NCBI GenBank assembly: GCA_016868455.1
Contig: VGGV01000014.1
Coordinates: 1 to 63,336, forward strand
Reading direction: 5' to 3'
Length of the DNA stretch: 63,336 bases
Source: Bacteroidota bacterium
Lineage (GTDB): Bacteria; Bacteroidota; Bacteroidia; Chitinophagales; Chitinophagaceae
In this document: positions 16,345 to 25,403 of the stretch, in pieces
How positions within the stretch are numbered: the stretch's first letter is position 1
Layout: each line of letters begins with the position of its first letter
Notes under the pieces: generated by a model
Database searches by the model: none
What the model saw: only the letters and a program-made list of their open reading frames with translations
Told to the model about the DNA's origin: nothing
Position numbers and translations under genes: made by a program

Positions 16345-18552
16345 ATGAACCACATCAGCAAACAACCGCTCTCCTCCCTTGGCTACGGCTTTATTGACCC
16401 GCAATACATCCCCAAAGGAAAAGACGAATACTACCTGCGCAACCGGCAGAACCGTAACGGCATGCGCTACCGCAAGCTGACCGCCGCCGAGATCAGGATA
16501 CTGGAGAAAAACGATAACAGTTCCGACAACTGGAACAAGGTGCTGGTGGCCGAAGCATTTGATCCCCGCCTGGTGAAACGCTGCTCCTTCTTCGGGCTGG
16601 TACGCATCGGCAGGCTGGAACCTTTCTTTCATGAGTTCAATAACCTGCGGATGCCGGCAGGACTCTGCAACAGCACCATCATCAGCTGCGATATCGGCAA
16701 CAATGTCGTAATTGATAATGTAAATTTCATGAGCCACTGCATCACCGGCGATGATGTGATGCTGGTGAACATCAATGAACTGTCCACAACGGATCATTCC
16801 AAGTTTGGCAACGGTGTGGTGAAGCAGGGTGAAAAAGAATCCGTCCGCATCTGGCTGGAAATATGCAATGAAAACGCCGGCCGCAGTGTACTGCCCTTTA
16901 ACGGTATGCAGGCCGCTGATGCATGGCTCTGGAGCAAATACCGGAATGATGAAAAACTGCTGCAGTGCTTCAAGGAATTTACCAATACCAAATACGATAC
17001 CCGCCGAGGCTATTATGGCAAGATCGGCGACCGAACCGTTATCAAAAACTGCAAGATCATCAAAGATGTGTGGATCGGCAGTGATGCATACCTGAAAGGC
17101 GCCAATAAACTCAAGAACCTTACCATCAACTCAGGCCCCCATGCCCAATCACAGATTGGCGAAGGCTGTGAACTGGTGAACGGCATCATTGGTTTTGGCT
17201 GCCGCATTTTCTACGGAGTAAAAGCAGTCAGGTTTGTGATGGGTTCCAACTCCCAGTTGAAATACGGCGCCCGCCTCATCAACTCTTACCTTGGCGATAA
17301 CAGCACCATCTCCTGCTGCGAGGTACTGAACTCCCTTATCTTCCCGGCGTATGAGCAGCACCACAACAATTCATTTCTCTGCGCAGCCACGGTACTCGGA
17401 CAAAGCAATATGGCTGCCGGCGCCACCATCGGCTCCAATCACAATTCAAGAGGGGCCGACGGGGAAATTGTAGCCGGCCGCGGCTTCTGGCCGGGACTTT
17501 GCGTAAGCCTCAGGCATAATTCCAAATTTGCATCGTTCACTTTAATAGCCAAAGGCGATTTCCCGGCCGAGCTGAACATACCCATCCCCTTTGCACTGGT
17601 AAGCCATGATGTGGCCAGGGATCGTTTACTGGTAATACCGGGTTACTGGTTCCTGTACAATATGTATGCACTGGTAAGAAATGTAACCAAATACACCAGC
17701 CGCGATAAAAGAACCGACAAGTCCATTGTCTTTGAATACGGTTTCCTGGCGCCCGACAGTGTGAACGAAATGTTTGACGCTTTACAACTGTTTAAAAAAT
17801 TTACCGCAAAGGCATGGGCAATAAAGTACAGGAAAAAACTTTCAGAAAAAGAACTGGCCGAAACCGGCAAGTCCGTGCTTGAAAACAGGTCTGCCGAAAT
17901 AAATAAACTTGAAATACCGGCAGAAGGTTTTGAAAACAGTAACCGTAAAGTGCTTTTGCAAAAAATTCCGGAGGCGTATCGCTTATTCAAAGAAATGATC
18001 ATTTACTATGGCATCACGGAACTGGTGCAGATGATTGAACGCCGCAAAATCAGCACATGGACCAAATTGCAGCAGGCCCTGCCGGGAAAAACTGAACGAA
18101 CGGTATGGAAAAATGCCGGCGGGCTGCTGATAACGGAGTCTGCCGTGCAAACCCTTGTAAAAAATATCCGCTCCGGAAAGATCTGTGACTGGGATGCGGT
18201 GCATGAATACTACATCAAAAAAAGCAGGGATTATCCCAACGATAAATTCCGCCATGCGTGGGCATCACTGCTGGAAGTGCTGAACACCTCCCCTTCCGGG
18301 TTTACCAAAAAATTATTCATTCAGCTGCTGCTGCAGTCAGTGGCCACAAAGGAACGGATGACGGGGGCCATTTATGATTCAAGGGCCAAGGATTACAGCA
18401 ATCCCTTCCGGCAAATGGTGTACGAAACAGAAGAGGAAATGGAAAAAGTGCTGGGTAAACTCAGTGATAACAGCTTTATCAACCAGCAGCAGGAAGAAAC
18501 CGCCGCTTACCGCAGCCGGATCAGTTTACTCATAAAACAATTCGGCGGCTGA
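16345..18552 (+). CDS. DUF4954 family protein (left-handed beta-helix)
   Basis: 735 residues. The N-terminal two thirds are rich in hexapeptide-like turns (CDIGNNVVIDNVNFMSH, ITGDDVMLVN, SQIGEGCELVNGIIGFG, IGSNHNSRGADGEIVAG), the sign of a left-handed parallel beta-helix as in sugar nucleotidyltransferases and acyltransferases. The remainder (from about residue 480) is helical and charged. Its length and sequence fit the DUF4954 family known from Bacteroidota, whose function is not established. A role in cell-envelope sugar metabolism is suggested only by the fold and the upstream glmS. Confidence 0.85.
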   Translation: MNHISKQPLSSLGYGFIDPQYIPKGKDEYYLRNRQNRNGMRYRKLTAAEIRILEKNDNSSDNWNKVLVAEAFDPRLVKRCSFFGLVRIGRLEPFFHEFNNLRMPAGLCNSTIISCDIGNNVVIDNVNFMSHCITGDDVMLVNINELSTTDHSKFGNGVVKQGEKESVRIWLEICNENAGRSVLPFNGMQAADAWLWSKYRNDEKLLQCFKEFTNTKYDTRRGYYGKIGDRTVIKNCKIIKDVWIGSDAYLKGANKLKNLTINSGPHAQSQIGEGCELVNGIIGFGCRIFYGVKAVRFVMGSNSQLKYGARLINSYLGDNSTISCCEVLNSLIFPAYEQHHNNSFLCAATVLGQSNMAAGATIGSNHNSRGADGEIVAGRGFWPGLCVSLRHNSKFASFTLIAKGDFPAELNIPIPFALVSHDVARDRLLVIPGYWFLYNMYALVRNVTKYTSRDKRTDKSIVFEYGFLAPDSVNEMFDALQLFKKFTAKAWAIKYRKKLSEKELAETGKSVLENRSAEINKLEIPAEGFENSNRKVLLQKIPEAYRLFKEMIIYYGITELVQMIERRKISTWTKLQQALPGKTERTVWKNAGGLLITESAVQTLVKNIRSGKICDWDAVHEYYIKKSRDYPNDKFRHAWASLLEVLNTSPSGFTKKLFIQLLLQSVATKERMTGAIYDSRAKDYSNPFRQMVYETEEEMEKVLGKLSDNSFINQQQEETAAYRSRISLLIKQFGG

Positions 18553-18556
18553 TTTT

Positions 18557-19214
18557 ATGCGGTATCTCTCATCAAATGAAGTAACCATTGGCAACCAAGT
18601 GTGGATGGCTGAGAACCTGAATGTAGACAAATTCCGCAATGGCGACCCTATACCGCATGCTAAAACAGCTGAAGAATGGACAAAAGCAGGACAAAACAAG
18701 CAACCGGCTTGGTGTTATTATGATAATAACCCAGCAAATGGCGCCAAATATGGTGGATTATACAATTGGTATGCGGTAAACGATCCCCGTGGTTTAGCGC
18801 CAAGAGGCTGGCATATACCATCAGATGATGAGTGGACTGTACTTACAGATTATTTAGGCGGAGAAGATGTTGCCGGTACAAAAATGAAAAGCACCAGCGG
18901 TTGGGAGGAAAATGGCAACGGCACCAACAGCAGCGGCTTTAATGGTCTTCCGGGCGGTCTCCGTGGCGGCAATGGCTCGTTCAGCAGCGTTGGTAAGTTC
19001 GGTGGCTGGTGGAGTTCTACGGTGGGCAGTACGAGCCTTGCCTGCCTGGGCCCGCCCCCTGTTTTACTACTATGGCTTTGTCTTCAGGAGCTACGACAAT
19101 AAGGCTAAAGGGTTGTCTGTTCGCTGCCTCAGGGATTCAATGGAAACGAGCCCTCGGAAAACAGCCGGGGGCTTTATTTTACAATATGCAACTGGATTTA
19201 TTTTCTTACATTGA
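18557..19214 (+). pseudogene. FISUMP domain protein, frameshifted by a 4-bp duplication
   Basis: The frame opens 5 bp after the DUF4954 stop and directly encodes the FISUMP (Fibrobacter succinogenes major paralogous) domain: VTIGNQVWMAENLNV, YGGLYNWYAVNDP, APRGWHIPSDDEWTVL, SGFNGLPGGLRG, FGGWWSST. After SLA the frame breaks at 19040-19047, where GCCT is doubled. Removing one copy restores A-W-A-R-P-L-F-Y-Y-Y-G-F and the closing motif KGLSVRCLRD, found intact in the +1 frame. No signal peptide or lipobox precedes the domain, so the N-terminus also seems lost. The restored frame reads through to 19214 instead of stopping after RCLRD. Confidence 0.8.
19149..19180 (+). terminator. Terminator after the FISUMP domain
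   Basis: Stem AGCCCTCGG / CCGGGGGCT (one G-T pair) with a 7-nt loop and a following TTTATTTT. It lies just after the RCLRD codons, which suggests the ancestral stop was near 19139. Confidence 0.6.
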
Positions 19215-19285
19215 TTATCCGCAACTAACAGAGGAATTGTTTAGCGCCTATTTTGACTGTCGTATAAACAAACGGAATACATTAA

Positions 19286-19892
19286 GAGCATCTCTAAAAA
19301 CTGTCATTTTTTTCAAGAAAAATCAGAAACTTATTTTTGATGCATTTTTTGTTTGAGTATTGGCAAATCGGCGCAAAAAATGCAATTTTCACAACGTATT
19401 TTAAGTTTTCCGTTTGTCCTTTTTCAGGAATGGGCACACTGATCCCATCAACTTCTTAATTCAACTTTAAGTTGAACCAGTCTGAAAAGATTATACGTAC
19501 GATTCATTAACCCTATGCTGGCTGCATTCCTTTTAAAGCTACGACAGCATAAATACATTTCATTCATACTGTTTGTCATGAAGGCAAAGATGTGTTCAAC
19601 CCTCGCCCTTGTTTTTGATTTCTTCCTATTGCTTTGTTGCTGGCGTTTTGTTAAGGGTTTGCCACGGTACCCTTTTTCATGAATACAGCTGTTGATCCCT
19701 AATGGCTTCCTGAAAAATTCAAAATCAATATGATGAGCCAATTGTTCCAATGGATCCTGCTTTTTACTCAGCTTCTCCAACCGAATTTGTTCATCAAATA
19801 ATCCTCTTATTTTTGACATATGCAGTGTTTCTATCTAAGACAACTGGTTCCCCAAAAACATTGCTTCATACCTTAGGTTTTTAGAGATGCCC
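19286..19892 (-). mobile_element. Internally deleted IS5-type element (about 607 bp)
   Basis: Terminal inverted repeats are visible: GAGCATCTCTAAAAAC at the left (19286-19301) and its near-exact complement GTTTTTAGAGATGCCC at the right (19877-19892). Between them is a single 123-residue minus-strand ORF with the two ends of an IS5-family transposase but not its middle. The right end lies only 21 bp from the ftsY stop. Clear target-site duplications could not be fixed: the flanks read TTAA and TCAA. Confidence 0.75.
19448..19819 (-). pseudogene. IS5 family transposase, internal deletion
   Basis: 123 residues. The N-terminal part (FDEQIRLEKLSKKQDPLEQL) is the usual IS5-family start and the C-terminal part (EKGYRGKPLTKRQQQSNRKK then RARVEHIFAFMTNSM) is the region that carries the Glu of the DDE triad. 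The central 200 or so residues with both catalytic Asp are missing; the join is near FRKPLGINSCIH. The frame stays open across the join, so a short protein may still be made, but it cannot catalyse transposition. It could be moved in trans by a full-length relative. Confidence 0.8.
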
Positions 19893-19913
19893 TCAACATA
19901 ATAACCTGTGTTC

Positions 19914-20876
19914 TTACTTTTCCAAACTAAACAGGCTGTCCACAAACTCATGCTTGTTAAACACCAGCAAATCCTGCATTTTCTCACCCACCCCAATAAA
20001 CTTCACCGGTATTTTAAACTGATTAGCAATTGCTAAAACAACACCACCCTTTGCAGTCCCATCTAGTTTGGTAATGGCTAATGCAGTTACATCAGTTGCC
20101 GCTGTAAAATGTTTTGCCTGTTCCAGTGCATTCTGCCCGGTACTGCCATCCAGCACCAGTAACACTTCATGCGGTGCATCGGGTATTGTTTTTTGAACCA
20201 CTCTTTTGATCTTACTCAGCTCATCCATCAGGTGTGCTTTGTTGTGCAGGCGGCCTGCTGTATCAATAAGTACAACATCACTGCTTCTGGATAAAGCGCT
20301 TTGTACGGTATCAAACGCAACAGCTGCCGGATCACTTCCCATGGCCTGTTTTACAATGGGCACACCTACCCTTTCACTCCAGATAGCAAGCTGGTCAACT
20401 GCCGCTGCCCTGAAGGTATCAGCAGCACCCAGCAAAACATTTTTGCCCGCCTGTTTAAAATTATAAGCCAGTTTGCCAATGGTAGTGGTTTTGCCAACCC
20501 CATTCACCCCTACCACCAAAATGATATAGGGTTTTGAAGGAAGTTCAGAATCAAATGCATAACTATTGAAAGACGGTGCATCCACCAGCAGGGTTTCAAT
20601 TTCTTCCTGAAGAATTTTATTGAGCTCCGACGAGTTCATATACTTATCCTTCGCCACCCGTTGCTCTATCTGCTCAATAATTTTTACGGTGGTCTCAATA
20701 CCCACATCAGCGCTTACCAGCGCTTCTTCCAGGTTATCCAGTACTTCATCATCTACGGTGCTTTTACCTGAAATGGCCCGGCTGATTTTTTCAAAAAAAC
20801 CCTGTTTGGTTTTTTTCAGTCCTTCATCCAGGCTTTCCTTTTCTTTTTTGCCGAACAGTTTATTGAAGAATCCCAT
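19914..20876 (-). CDS. ftsY: Signal recognition particle receptor FtsY
   Basis: 320 residues: a short N-terminal helix, the NG domain and GTPase motifs GVNGVGKTTTIGKLA (G1), DTFRAAAVDQL (G2 and insertion box), DTAGRLHNKAHLM (G3) and TKLDGTAKGG (G4). It docks ribosome-SRP complexes at the inner membrane. The acidic A-domain is absent, as in many Bacteroidota. It closes the rpmB-rpmG-DUF4295-ftsY cluster that is a common Bacteroidota gene order. Confidence 0.97.
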   Translation of the reverse strand: MGFFNKLFGKKEKESLDEGLKKTKQGFFEKISRAISGKSTVDDEVLDNLEEALVSADVGIETTVKIIEQIEQRVAKDKYMNSSELNKILQEEIETLLVDAPSFNSYAFDSELPSKPYIILVVGVNGVGKTTTIGKLAYNFKQAGKNVLLGAADTFRAAAVDQLAIWSERVGVPIVKQAMGSDPAAVAFDTVQSALSRSSDVVLIDTAGRLHNKAHLMDELSKIKRVVQKTIPDAPHEVLLVLDGSTGQNALEQAKHFTAATDVTALAITKLDGTAKGGVVLAIANQFKIPVKFIGVGEKMQDLLVFNKHEFVDSLFSLEK

Positions 20877-21063
20877 AATTACAGTCAGTTATAAGTCAAC
20901 AAAGCCATACAAGTCAAACAGAAGGAAAAACAACTGCCCGAAAAATCATTACTAAATTCATGAAACAAATCTGACCGATATGACTTATATGACCTGGATA
21001 CATTAAAAAATAAAAGCCATTCGCAACCACGAACAGCTTTCTGAATTACGTTAGAAACCAACC

Positions 21064-21234
21064 TTACCTCTGCGCCAGAAATTCCTTCACCTTGTCCTTA
21101 TGCACCATTTGCTCTTTAAAGGTATAGGCGCCGGATTTGGGGCTGCGGACAGCTTTAATCACTTTGGTATAATTCTTTGCTTCAGCGGCCTGTTTGGAGT
21201 CTTTCTTAATCGCCGTTTTTGCTGCTGTTGCCAT
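21064..21234 (-). CDS. DUF4295 family small protein
   Basis: 56 residues beginning MATAAKTAIKKDSKQAAEA and ending KDKVKEFLAQR. It is basic, Ala/Lys-rich at the start, and starts 3 bp after the rpmG stop. This size, composition and position between L33 and ftsY match the DUF4295 family of Bacteroidota, which may be ribosome-associated; the role is not known. Confidence 0.88.
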   Translation of the reverse strand: MATAAKTAIKKDSKQAAEAKNYTKVIKAVRSPKSGAYTFKEQMVHKDKVKEFLAQR

Positions 21235-21236
21235 AA

Positions 21237-21419
21237 TTACTTGATTTCTTTATGAACAGTTACTTTTTTCAGAATGGGGTTGTACTTCTTCAACTCCAGA
21301 CGTTCGGGGTTGTTCTTCTTGTTTTTTACCGTGATATAACGGCTGGTGCCGGGCTGACCACTGTTCTTGTGCTCAGTGCATTCCAGAATTACCTGTACAC
21401 GATTGCCTTTCTTTGCCAT
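21237..21419 (-). CDS. rpmG: 50S ribosomal protein L33
   Basis: 60 residues, [18 protein letters not shown] then [20 protein letters not shown], the standard L33 sequence. It lacks the zinc-binding CxxC pairs (single Cys only), so it is the Zn-independent type. It lies between rpmB and the DUF4295 gene with short gaps, clearly one operon. Confidence 0.96.
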   Translation of the reverse strand: MAKKGNRVQVILECTEHKNSGQPGTSRYITVKNKKNNPERLELKKYNPILKKVTVHKEIK

Positions 21420-21471
21420 GACTTATAATTTTTTCTTTTATTCCTTATTAACCCTGAGCAAAGCCAAAGGG

Positions 21472-21708
21472 TTAGATGTGCTGACCCTGAGCCCTCAGTT
21501 CTTTAACTACAGTGTAAAGACCTCTTTTATTGATGGTGCGGATAGCATCGGTAGTCAGCTTTAATGTTATCCATTTATCTTCTTCAGCAAGATAAAAACG
21601 CTTCTTCTGCAGATTGGGCAGAAACCGGCGCTTGGTTTTGATGTTGGAGTGCGACACTTTGTGCCCACCCACCGGCATCTTACCCGTAACCTGACAAACT
21701 CTGGCCAT
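21472..21708 (-). CDS. rpmB: 50S ribosomal protein L28
   Basis: 78 residues, start MARVCQVTGKMPVGGHKVSH with the typical SNIKTKRRFLPNLQKKRF segment. First gene of the ribosomal protein cluster. A TACCTTTG box lies 23 bp upstream of its ATG. Confidence 0.96.
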   Translation of the reverse strand: MARVCQVTGKMPVGGHKVSHSNIKTKRRFLPNLQKKRFYLAEEDKWITLKLTTDAIRTINKRGLYTVVKELRAQGQHI

Positions 21709-21731
21709 AATTGATACAAAATTTTGGACAG

Positions 21732-21739
21732 CAAAGGTA
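21732..21739 (-). promoter_or_regulatory. -7 box (TACCTTTG) for the rpmB cluster
   Basis: Minus-strand TACCTTTG, an exact TAnnTTTG match, 23 bp before the rpmB start. It likely drives rpmB-rpmG-DUF4295 and possibly ftsY. Confidence 0.5.
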
Positions 21740-21749
21740 GGGGATTGAT

Positions 21750-21980
21750 TTCAGATTTATGATCGCAGATTTTAGATTTTTTTACCCGTTTTCCACAAAT
21801 ATCAATTTGTTTTAGTAATTGGTTTTCAAGGCTAAAAAAGCATTTTTTGACCTGTAAATTTCCAACCAAAGTTCAATAATGAACTCCGGGTATCACAATC
21901 GGGCGGTTTTGCCCAATTCCCTCTTTTCGGATAACTTCGCCCCTCCAATCAAAAATCTGAAATCTAAAATCCAAAATACA
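21750..21980. repeat. Inverted AGATTTTAGATTTT / AAAATCTGAAATCTAAAA words
   Basis: The rpmB-lpdA gap contains CAGATTTATGATCGCAGATT and TTTAGATTTTT near 21750-21780, and their complement-like AAAAATCTGAAATCTAAAAT near 21953-21973. The copies are about 200 bp apart in opposite orientation. This is another member of the word-like intergenic repeats. No gene is seen in the gap. Confidence 0.45.
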
Positions 21981-21981
21981 A

Positions 21982-23385
21982 ATGGCTTACGATGTAGTGG
22001 TTCTCGGAAGCGGCCCCGGTGGTTATGTGGCGGCTATCCGTGCCTCGCAGCTTGGTTTCAAAACAGCAATCATTGAAAAAGAAAACCTTGGCGGCATCTG
22101 TCTTAACTGGGGCTGTATACCCACCAAGGCCCTGCTGAAAAGCGCCCAGGTATATGAATATATCAAACATGCCAAGGAATTCGGTATTGAGGCCAGCGGC
22201 ACACCCCAGTTTGATTCGGTTATCAAAAGAAGCCGAGGTGTGGCCGACAAAATGAGCCGGGGCGTTCAGTTTTTAATGAAGAAAAACAAGATTGATGTGA
22301 TTATGGGGTTTGGTAAACTGGTAACCAAAGGCAAACTGGAAGTAGTGGATAAAGATGGTAAAAACCAGGTCGTGGAAGCTAAACATATCATCATTGCCAC
22401 CGGCGGGCGCAGCCGTGAACTTCCTTCTATGAAGATTGACGGCAAAAAGATCATCGGCTACCGCGAAGCCATGGTGTTGCCGCAATTGCCAAAAAGCATA
22501 ATTGTTGTGGGCAGCGGCGCCATTGGTGCTGAGTTTGCCTATTTCTACAACAGTATGGGCACTAAAGTCACCGTTGTTGAATTTATGCCCCGCATTGTTC
22601 CGGTAGAAGATGAGGATATCTCCAAAGAACTGGAAAAACACTACAAAAAAAGCGGCATCACCGTCATGACCAGCAGTGAAGTGACAAAAGTAGACCCTTC
22701 GGGTGCAGGTGTAAAAGCAACCGTGAAGTCTGCCGGTGGTGAAACAGTGCTGGAGGCTGATATTCTGCTGAGTGCCGTAGGTATTGCCGCCAATATTGAA
22801 AGTATTGGACTGGAAACACTGGGTGTTAAAACAGATAAGGGAAAAATTCTTGTTGACAAATACGGACAAACCAATATACCCGGCATTTATGCTATCGGAG
22901 ACTGTTCACCGGGTCAGGCGCTTGCCCATGTGGCCAGCAAAGAAGGTATTGTTTGCGTGGAAGCCATTGCCTACAATGAAAACAAATACCACCATCAGCC
23001 GGAGCCGATTGATTACAATAATATTCCCAGTTGTACTTATTGCGTTCCGGAGATTGCATCAGTGGGGTACACGGAAAAACAGGCCAAAGAAGCGGGTTAT
23101 GAAGTACGGGTAGGTAAGTTTCCGCTGAGTGCAAGCGGCAGGGCATCCGCTGCCGGGCACCCGGAAGGGTTTATCAAAGTTATCTTTGATGCCAAATACG
23201 GCGAATGGCTGGGCACCCACATGATTGGCTATAATGTTACAGAGATGATTGCGGAAACCGTTACGGCCCGCAAATTAGAGACCACTTACCATGAAGTGCT
23301 GAATGCCATCCACCCCCACCCCACTATCAGCGAAAGTGTGAAAGACGCCATTGAAGTGGCCTACGGTGAAGCTATACATATATAA
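21982..23385 (+). CDS. lpdA: Dihydrolipoyl dehydrogenase (E3)
   Basis: 467 residues. FAD-binding GSGPGGYVAA, the redox disulfide GGICLNWGCIPTK (C40 and C45), the NAD-binding GSGAIGAEFAYF, the second FAD motif YAIGDCSPG, and the C-terminal HPHPTISE with the His-Glu pair of the dimer active site. It reoxidises the lipoyl arm of 2-oxo acid dehydrogenase complexes; the E2 gene at 38737 is a possible partner but is not adjacent. Normal length, strong terminator downstream. Confidence 0.96.
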   Translation: MAYDVVVLGSGPGGYVAAIRASQLGFKTAIIEKENLGGICLNWGCIPTKALLKSAQVYEYIKHAKEFGIEASGTPQFDSVIKRSRGVADKMSRGVQFLMKKNKIDVIMGFGKLVTKGKLEVVDKDGKNQVVEAKHIIIATGGRSRELPSMKIDGKKIIGYREAMVLPQLPKSIIVVGSGAIGAEFAYFYNSMGTKVTVVEFMPRIVPVEDEDISKELEKHYKKSGITVMTSSEVTKVDPSGAGVKATVKSAGGETVLEADILLSAVGIAANIESIGLETLGVKTDKGKILVDKYGQTNIPGIYAIGDCSPGQALAHVASKEGIVCVEAIAYNENKYHHQPEPIDYNNIPSCTYCVPEIASVGYTEKQAKEAGYEVRVGKFPLSASGRASAAGHPEGFIKVIFDAKYGEWLGTHMIGYNVTEMIAETVTARKLETTYHEVLNAIHPHPTISESVKDAIEVAYGEAIHI

Positions 23386-23412
23386 ACGTCATACAACTAA
23401 ATTTTAAATAGT

Positions 23413-23447
23413 AAAAAAGACTACTTCCAGACTAGTAGTCTTTTTTT
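23413..23447 (+). terminator. Terminator after lpdA
   Basis: AAAAAAGACTACT pairs with AGTAGTCTTTTTTT around an 8-nt loop; a long T run follows. Confidence 0.85.
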
Positions 23448-23458
23448 ATTTTCATTTC

Positions 23459-23719
23459 ATGAAGTGGAAATGGAGAATACCTTTTCTTTCGGTCATCGCA
23501 GTCATTCATGCTGTTTATTATATCTGTCAACTTCAGGTTTCGGACAGACAGGGTGCGTACGTCGCCATTGAAGCAATGGTTACCGGATATACGGTTATAG
23601 CAGGTATCTCTGCCATTACTATTGACCTGCTCCTCATTCGGTTCAACAGGAATAACCCAAGCTTTTATTTTATAGAGTTACTGGCTTTATTAACAGGGAT
23701 TGTAATTTTTTACGGATAA
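23459..23719 (+). CDS. Small membrane protein, unknown
   Basis: 86 residues with three predicted membrane spans: IPFLSVIAVIHAVYYICQL, a middle segment TVIAGISAITIDLLLI, and FIELLALLTGIVIFYG at the end. No catalytic or binding motif is apparent. It is framed by the lpdA terminator upstream and its own terminator downstream, so it looks like an independent unit. I do not recognise the family. Confidence 0.65.
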   Translation: MKWKWRIPFLSVIAVIHAVYYICQLQVSDRQGAYVAIEAMVTGYTVIAGISAITIDLLLIRFNRNNPSFYFIELLALLTGIVIFYG

Positions 23720-23725
23720 AGAAAA

Positions 23726-23749
23726 CCCCGGAGTTATCCGGGGCCTTTT
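23726..23749 (+). terminator. Terminator after the small membrane protein
   Basis: CCCCGGA / TCCGGGG stem, GTTA loop, CCTTTTG follows and AAAA precedes, so it may serve the convergent M43 gene as well. Confidence 0.8.
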
Positions 23750-23779
23750 GCTTGCCGTCCGATTATTATTTGGTTGCGA

Positions 23780-25045
23780 CTACTGCTTTATAAACTTCAG
23801 CTTCAAAGACTCTCCATCGTCTTTTTTCGCTGCAAGAAAGAACATGCCTGCCTGCAATTTTGTTATATCAATTCGCTGGGCTTTGGCAGTAATCACTACT
23901 GTCATCAACGTTTGCCCCTGCAGATTTAAAATTCTTACAGTTTTCCCAATCCAGCGGATGTCGTATGCGAAGTCAAGTGTCAACTGACTGCTGGCAGGGT
24001 TGGGATACAGTTGCGGGTGCAGCCACCGGGGGTCTTCTTCGGGCAGAGGTATTGCATTGATCAGCGGGGGGTTCAGTCCGGTTGATATAAGCAGTTTATT
24101 CCTGGCTCCTCCCGGTGCAAACAAGGCCCTCATCCTTGCTTTCTGCCCCAGCGTAAACATATTCATACAACCGTCATTGGTCAGGTCCATATAGTTCATA
24201 TACATATCGCCATAAGGGCCATTGTCACAGGTTACATTAATTACATTCGGGCATTCAATATTAAAGCCGGCTTGTTTGGGTGTGTCGGCCACACCATCAT
24301 CGCCGCAATAATGGTCGCCCCACAAATGCCGTAACCCCAGCCAGTGAGCTACTTCATGCACAGCCGTTTTACCCAGTTCATAACCGGGCAAAGTGTTTAT
24401 CGTCCCAAATGCACCAAAACCAATTACCACGCCGTATTTACCAGCTGCCTCGCCCGGTAAACTGGCATAACCGGCTACCCGGTTCAGGTTACACACCCAT
24501 ATATTTAAATAACTGTTGGGATCCCATGCATCATCATCCATTTCAGCTGAAAACTTCATCTTATCATCTGCTTCCCATTCTTTCATGGGAGTATACTTTC
24601 GGATACTACCGGTGGTTGAACGTCTTTGGGGGTCTGATATGGCCAGTTGAAATTCGAACCGGCAGTCAGCAGCCAGTGCCCTGAAATAAGAAGGGGTATT
24701 AACTGTATCAGCATTACGCCGGCGGAAGCACTGGTTCAGCGCCGTAAGCTGGCTCATCACCTGCTCAACGGTTATTTTTTCTGAAGAAAGATGATACAGG
24801 TTATGTATTACCACCGGTATTTTAACAACGGCTTCCTCCGCTCCTTCACCACGAAGAAATTGCCCGGAGCCTGTCTGCTGGTTAATAAATGATTCAATAC
24901 GGCTGAAATTGTCAGCCAGCGCTGTATTTTCTTTTAATCTTTTCTGCTGATACGGATACGAGGAGCAGCTCTTTTGTGCAGCCAGTTGACTGTGGATAGC
25001 CAAAGCCCCGGTAAGAAGAAATAAACCCGCCTTCATAGTTTCCAA
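23780..25045 (-). CDS. Secreted M43 (pappalysin/cytophagalysin-type) zinc metalloprotease with T9SS sorting domain
   Basis: 421 residues. A signal peptide (AGLFLLTGALAIHSQLAAQ) is followed by a propeptide-like region and the catalytic domain with VHEVAHWLGLRHLWG (H230, E231, H234, H240), the HExxHxxGxxH zinc motif of M43. NYMDLTNDGCMNMFTLGQ supplies the Met-turn. The C-terminal 75 residues (LYPNPASSQLTLDF to AGMFFLAAKKD) are a type A T9SS C-terminal sorting domain, which sends the protein through the type IX system to the surface. Several cysteines are conserved in this family for disulfides. Confidence 0.92.
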   Translation of the reverse strand: METMKAGLFLLTGALAIHSQLAAQKSCSSYPYQQKRLKENTALADNFSRIESFINQQTGSGQFLRGEGAEEAVVKIPVVIHNLYHLSSEKITVEQVMSQLTALNQCFRRRNADTVNTPSYFRALAADCRFEFQLAISDPQRRSTTGSIRKYTPMKEWEADDKMKFSAEMDDDAWDPNSYLNIWVCNLNRVAGYASLPGEAAGKYGVVIGFGAFGTINTLPGYELGKTAVHEVAHWLGLRHLWGDHYCGDDGVADTPKQAGFNIECPNVINVTCDNGPYGDMYMNYMDLTNDGCMNMFTLGQKARMRALFAPGGARNKLLISTGLNPPLINAIPLPEEDPRWLHPQLYPNPASSQLTLDFAYDIRWIGKTVRILNLQGQTLMTVVITAKAQRIDITKLQAGMFFLAAKKDDGESLKLKFIKQ

Positions 25046-25403
25046 ATCTTTTTGAGTTACGGCATGGCATTATTATAAAGCCATGAGTTGTTCATGCGGG
25101 ATTGGATAAGAATACAACTACTGGGCAACGGCTTCGCAGCCTGAACACTACGCTAAAGCTTCGTAGTTAAAAAAAGATAAAAGGAAACTTAATTGAGGCG
25201 TTTCAGGGATACGATTCATTCCCGATGGCAATCGGGAGGAATTTTTCGAACAAGGCTTGAATCAGATGTAAATATAATTCTTTTAATGGATTGTGCAAGA
25301 GCCGGTTGTATCGTATTTTTACCATTTCCAAACATATCCCGCTAAAATGTTTAACAGCCCGGTAAATATGCAGCACTTATTTTTGTCCGAAATCAAATCT
25401 CTG
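25046..25403. other. Intergenic stretch with palindromes between M43 and glutaminyl cyclase genes
   Basis: About 358 bp without a gene. It holds a palindrome ACTACGCTAAAGCTTCGTAGT (about 25147-25167, a relative of the CTTTAGC repeats), and TCCCGATGGCAATCGGGA at 25220-25237 (CCCGAT family). Promoters for both divergent genes must lie here, but no clear TAnnTTTG box was fixed. An ORF reading in from 25293 is only the upstream extension of the next gene. Confidence 0.6.
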
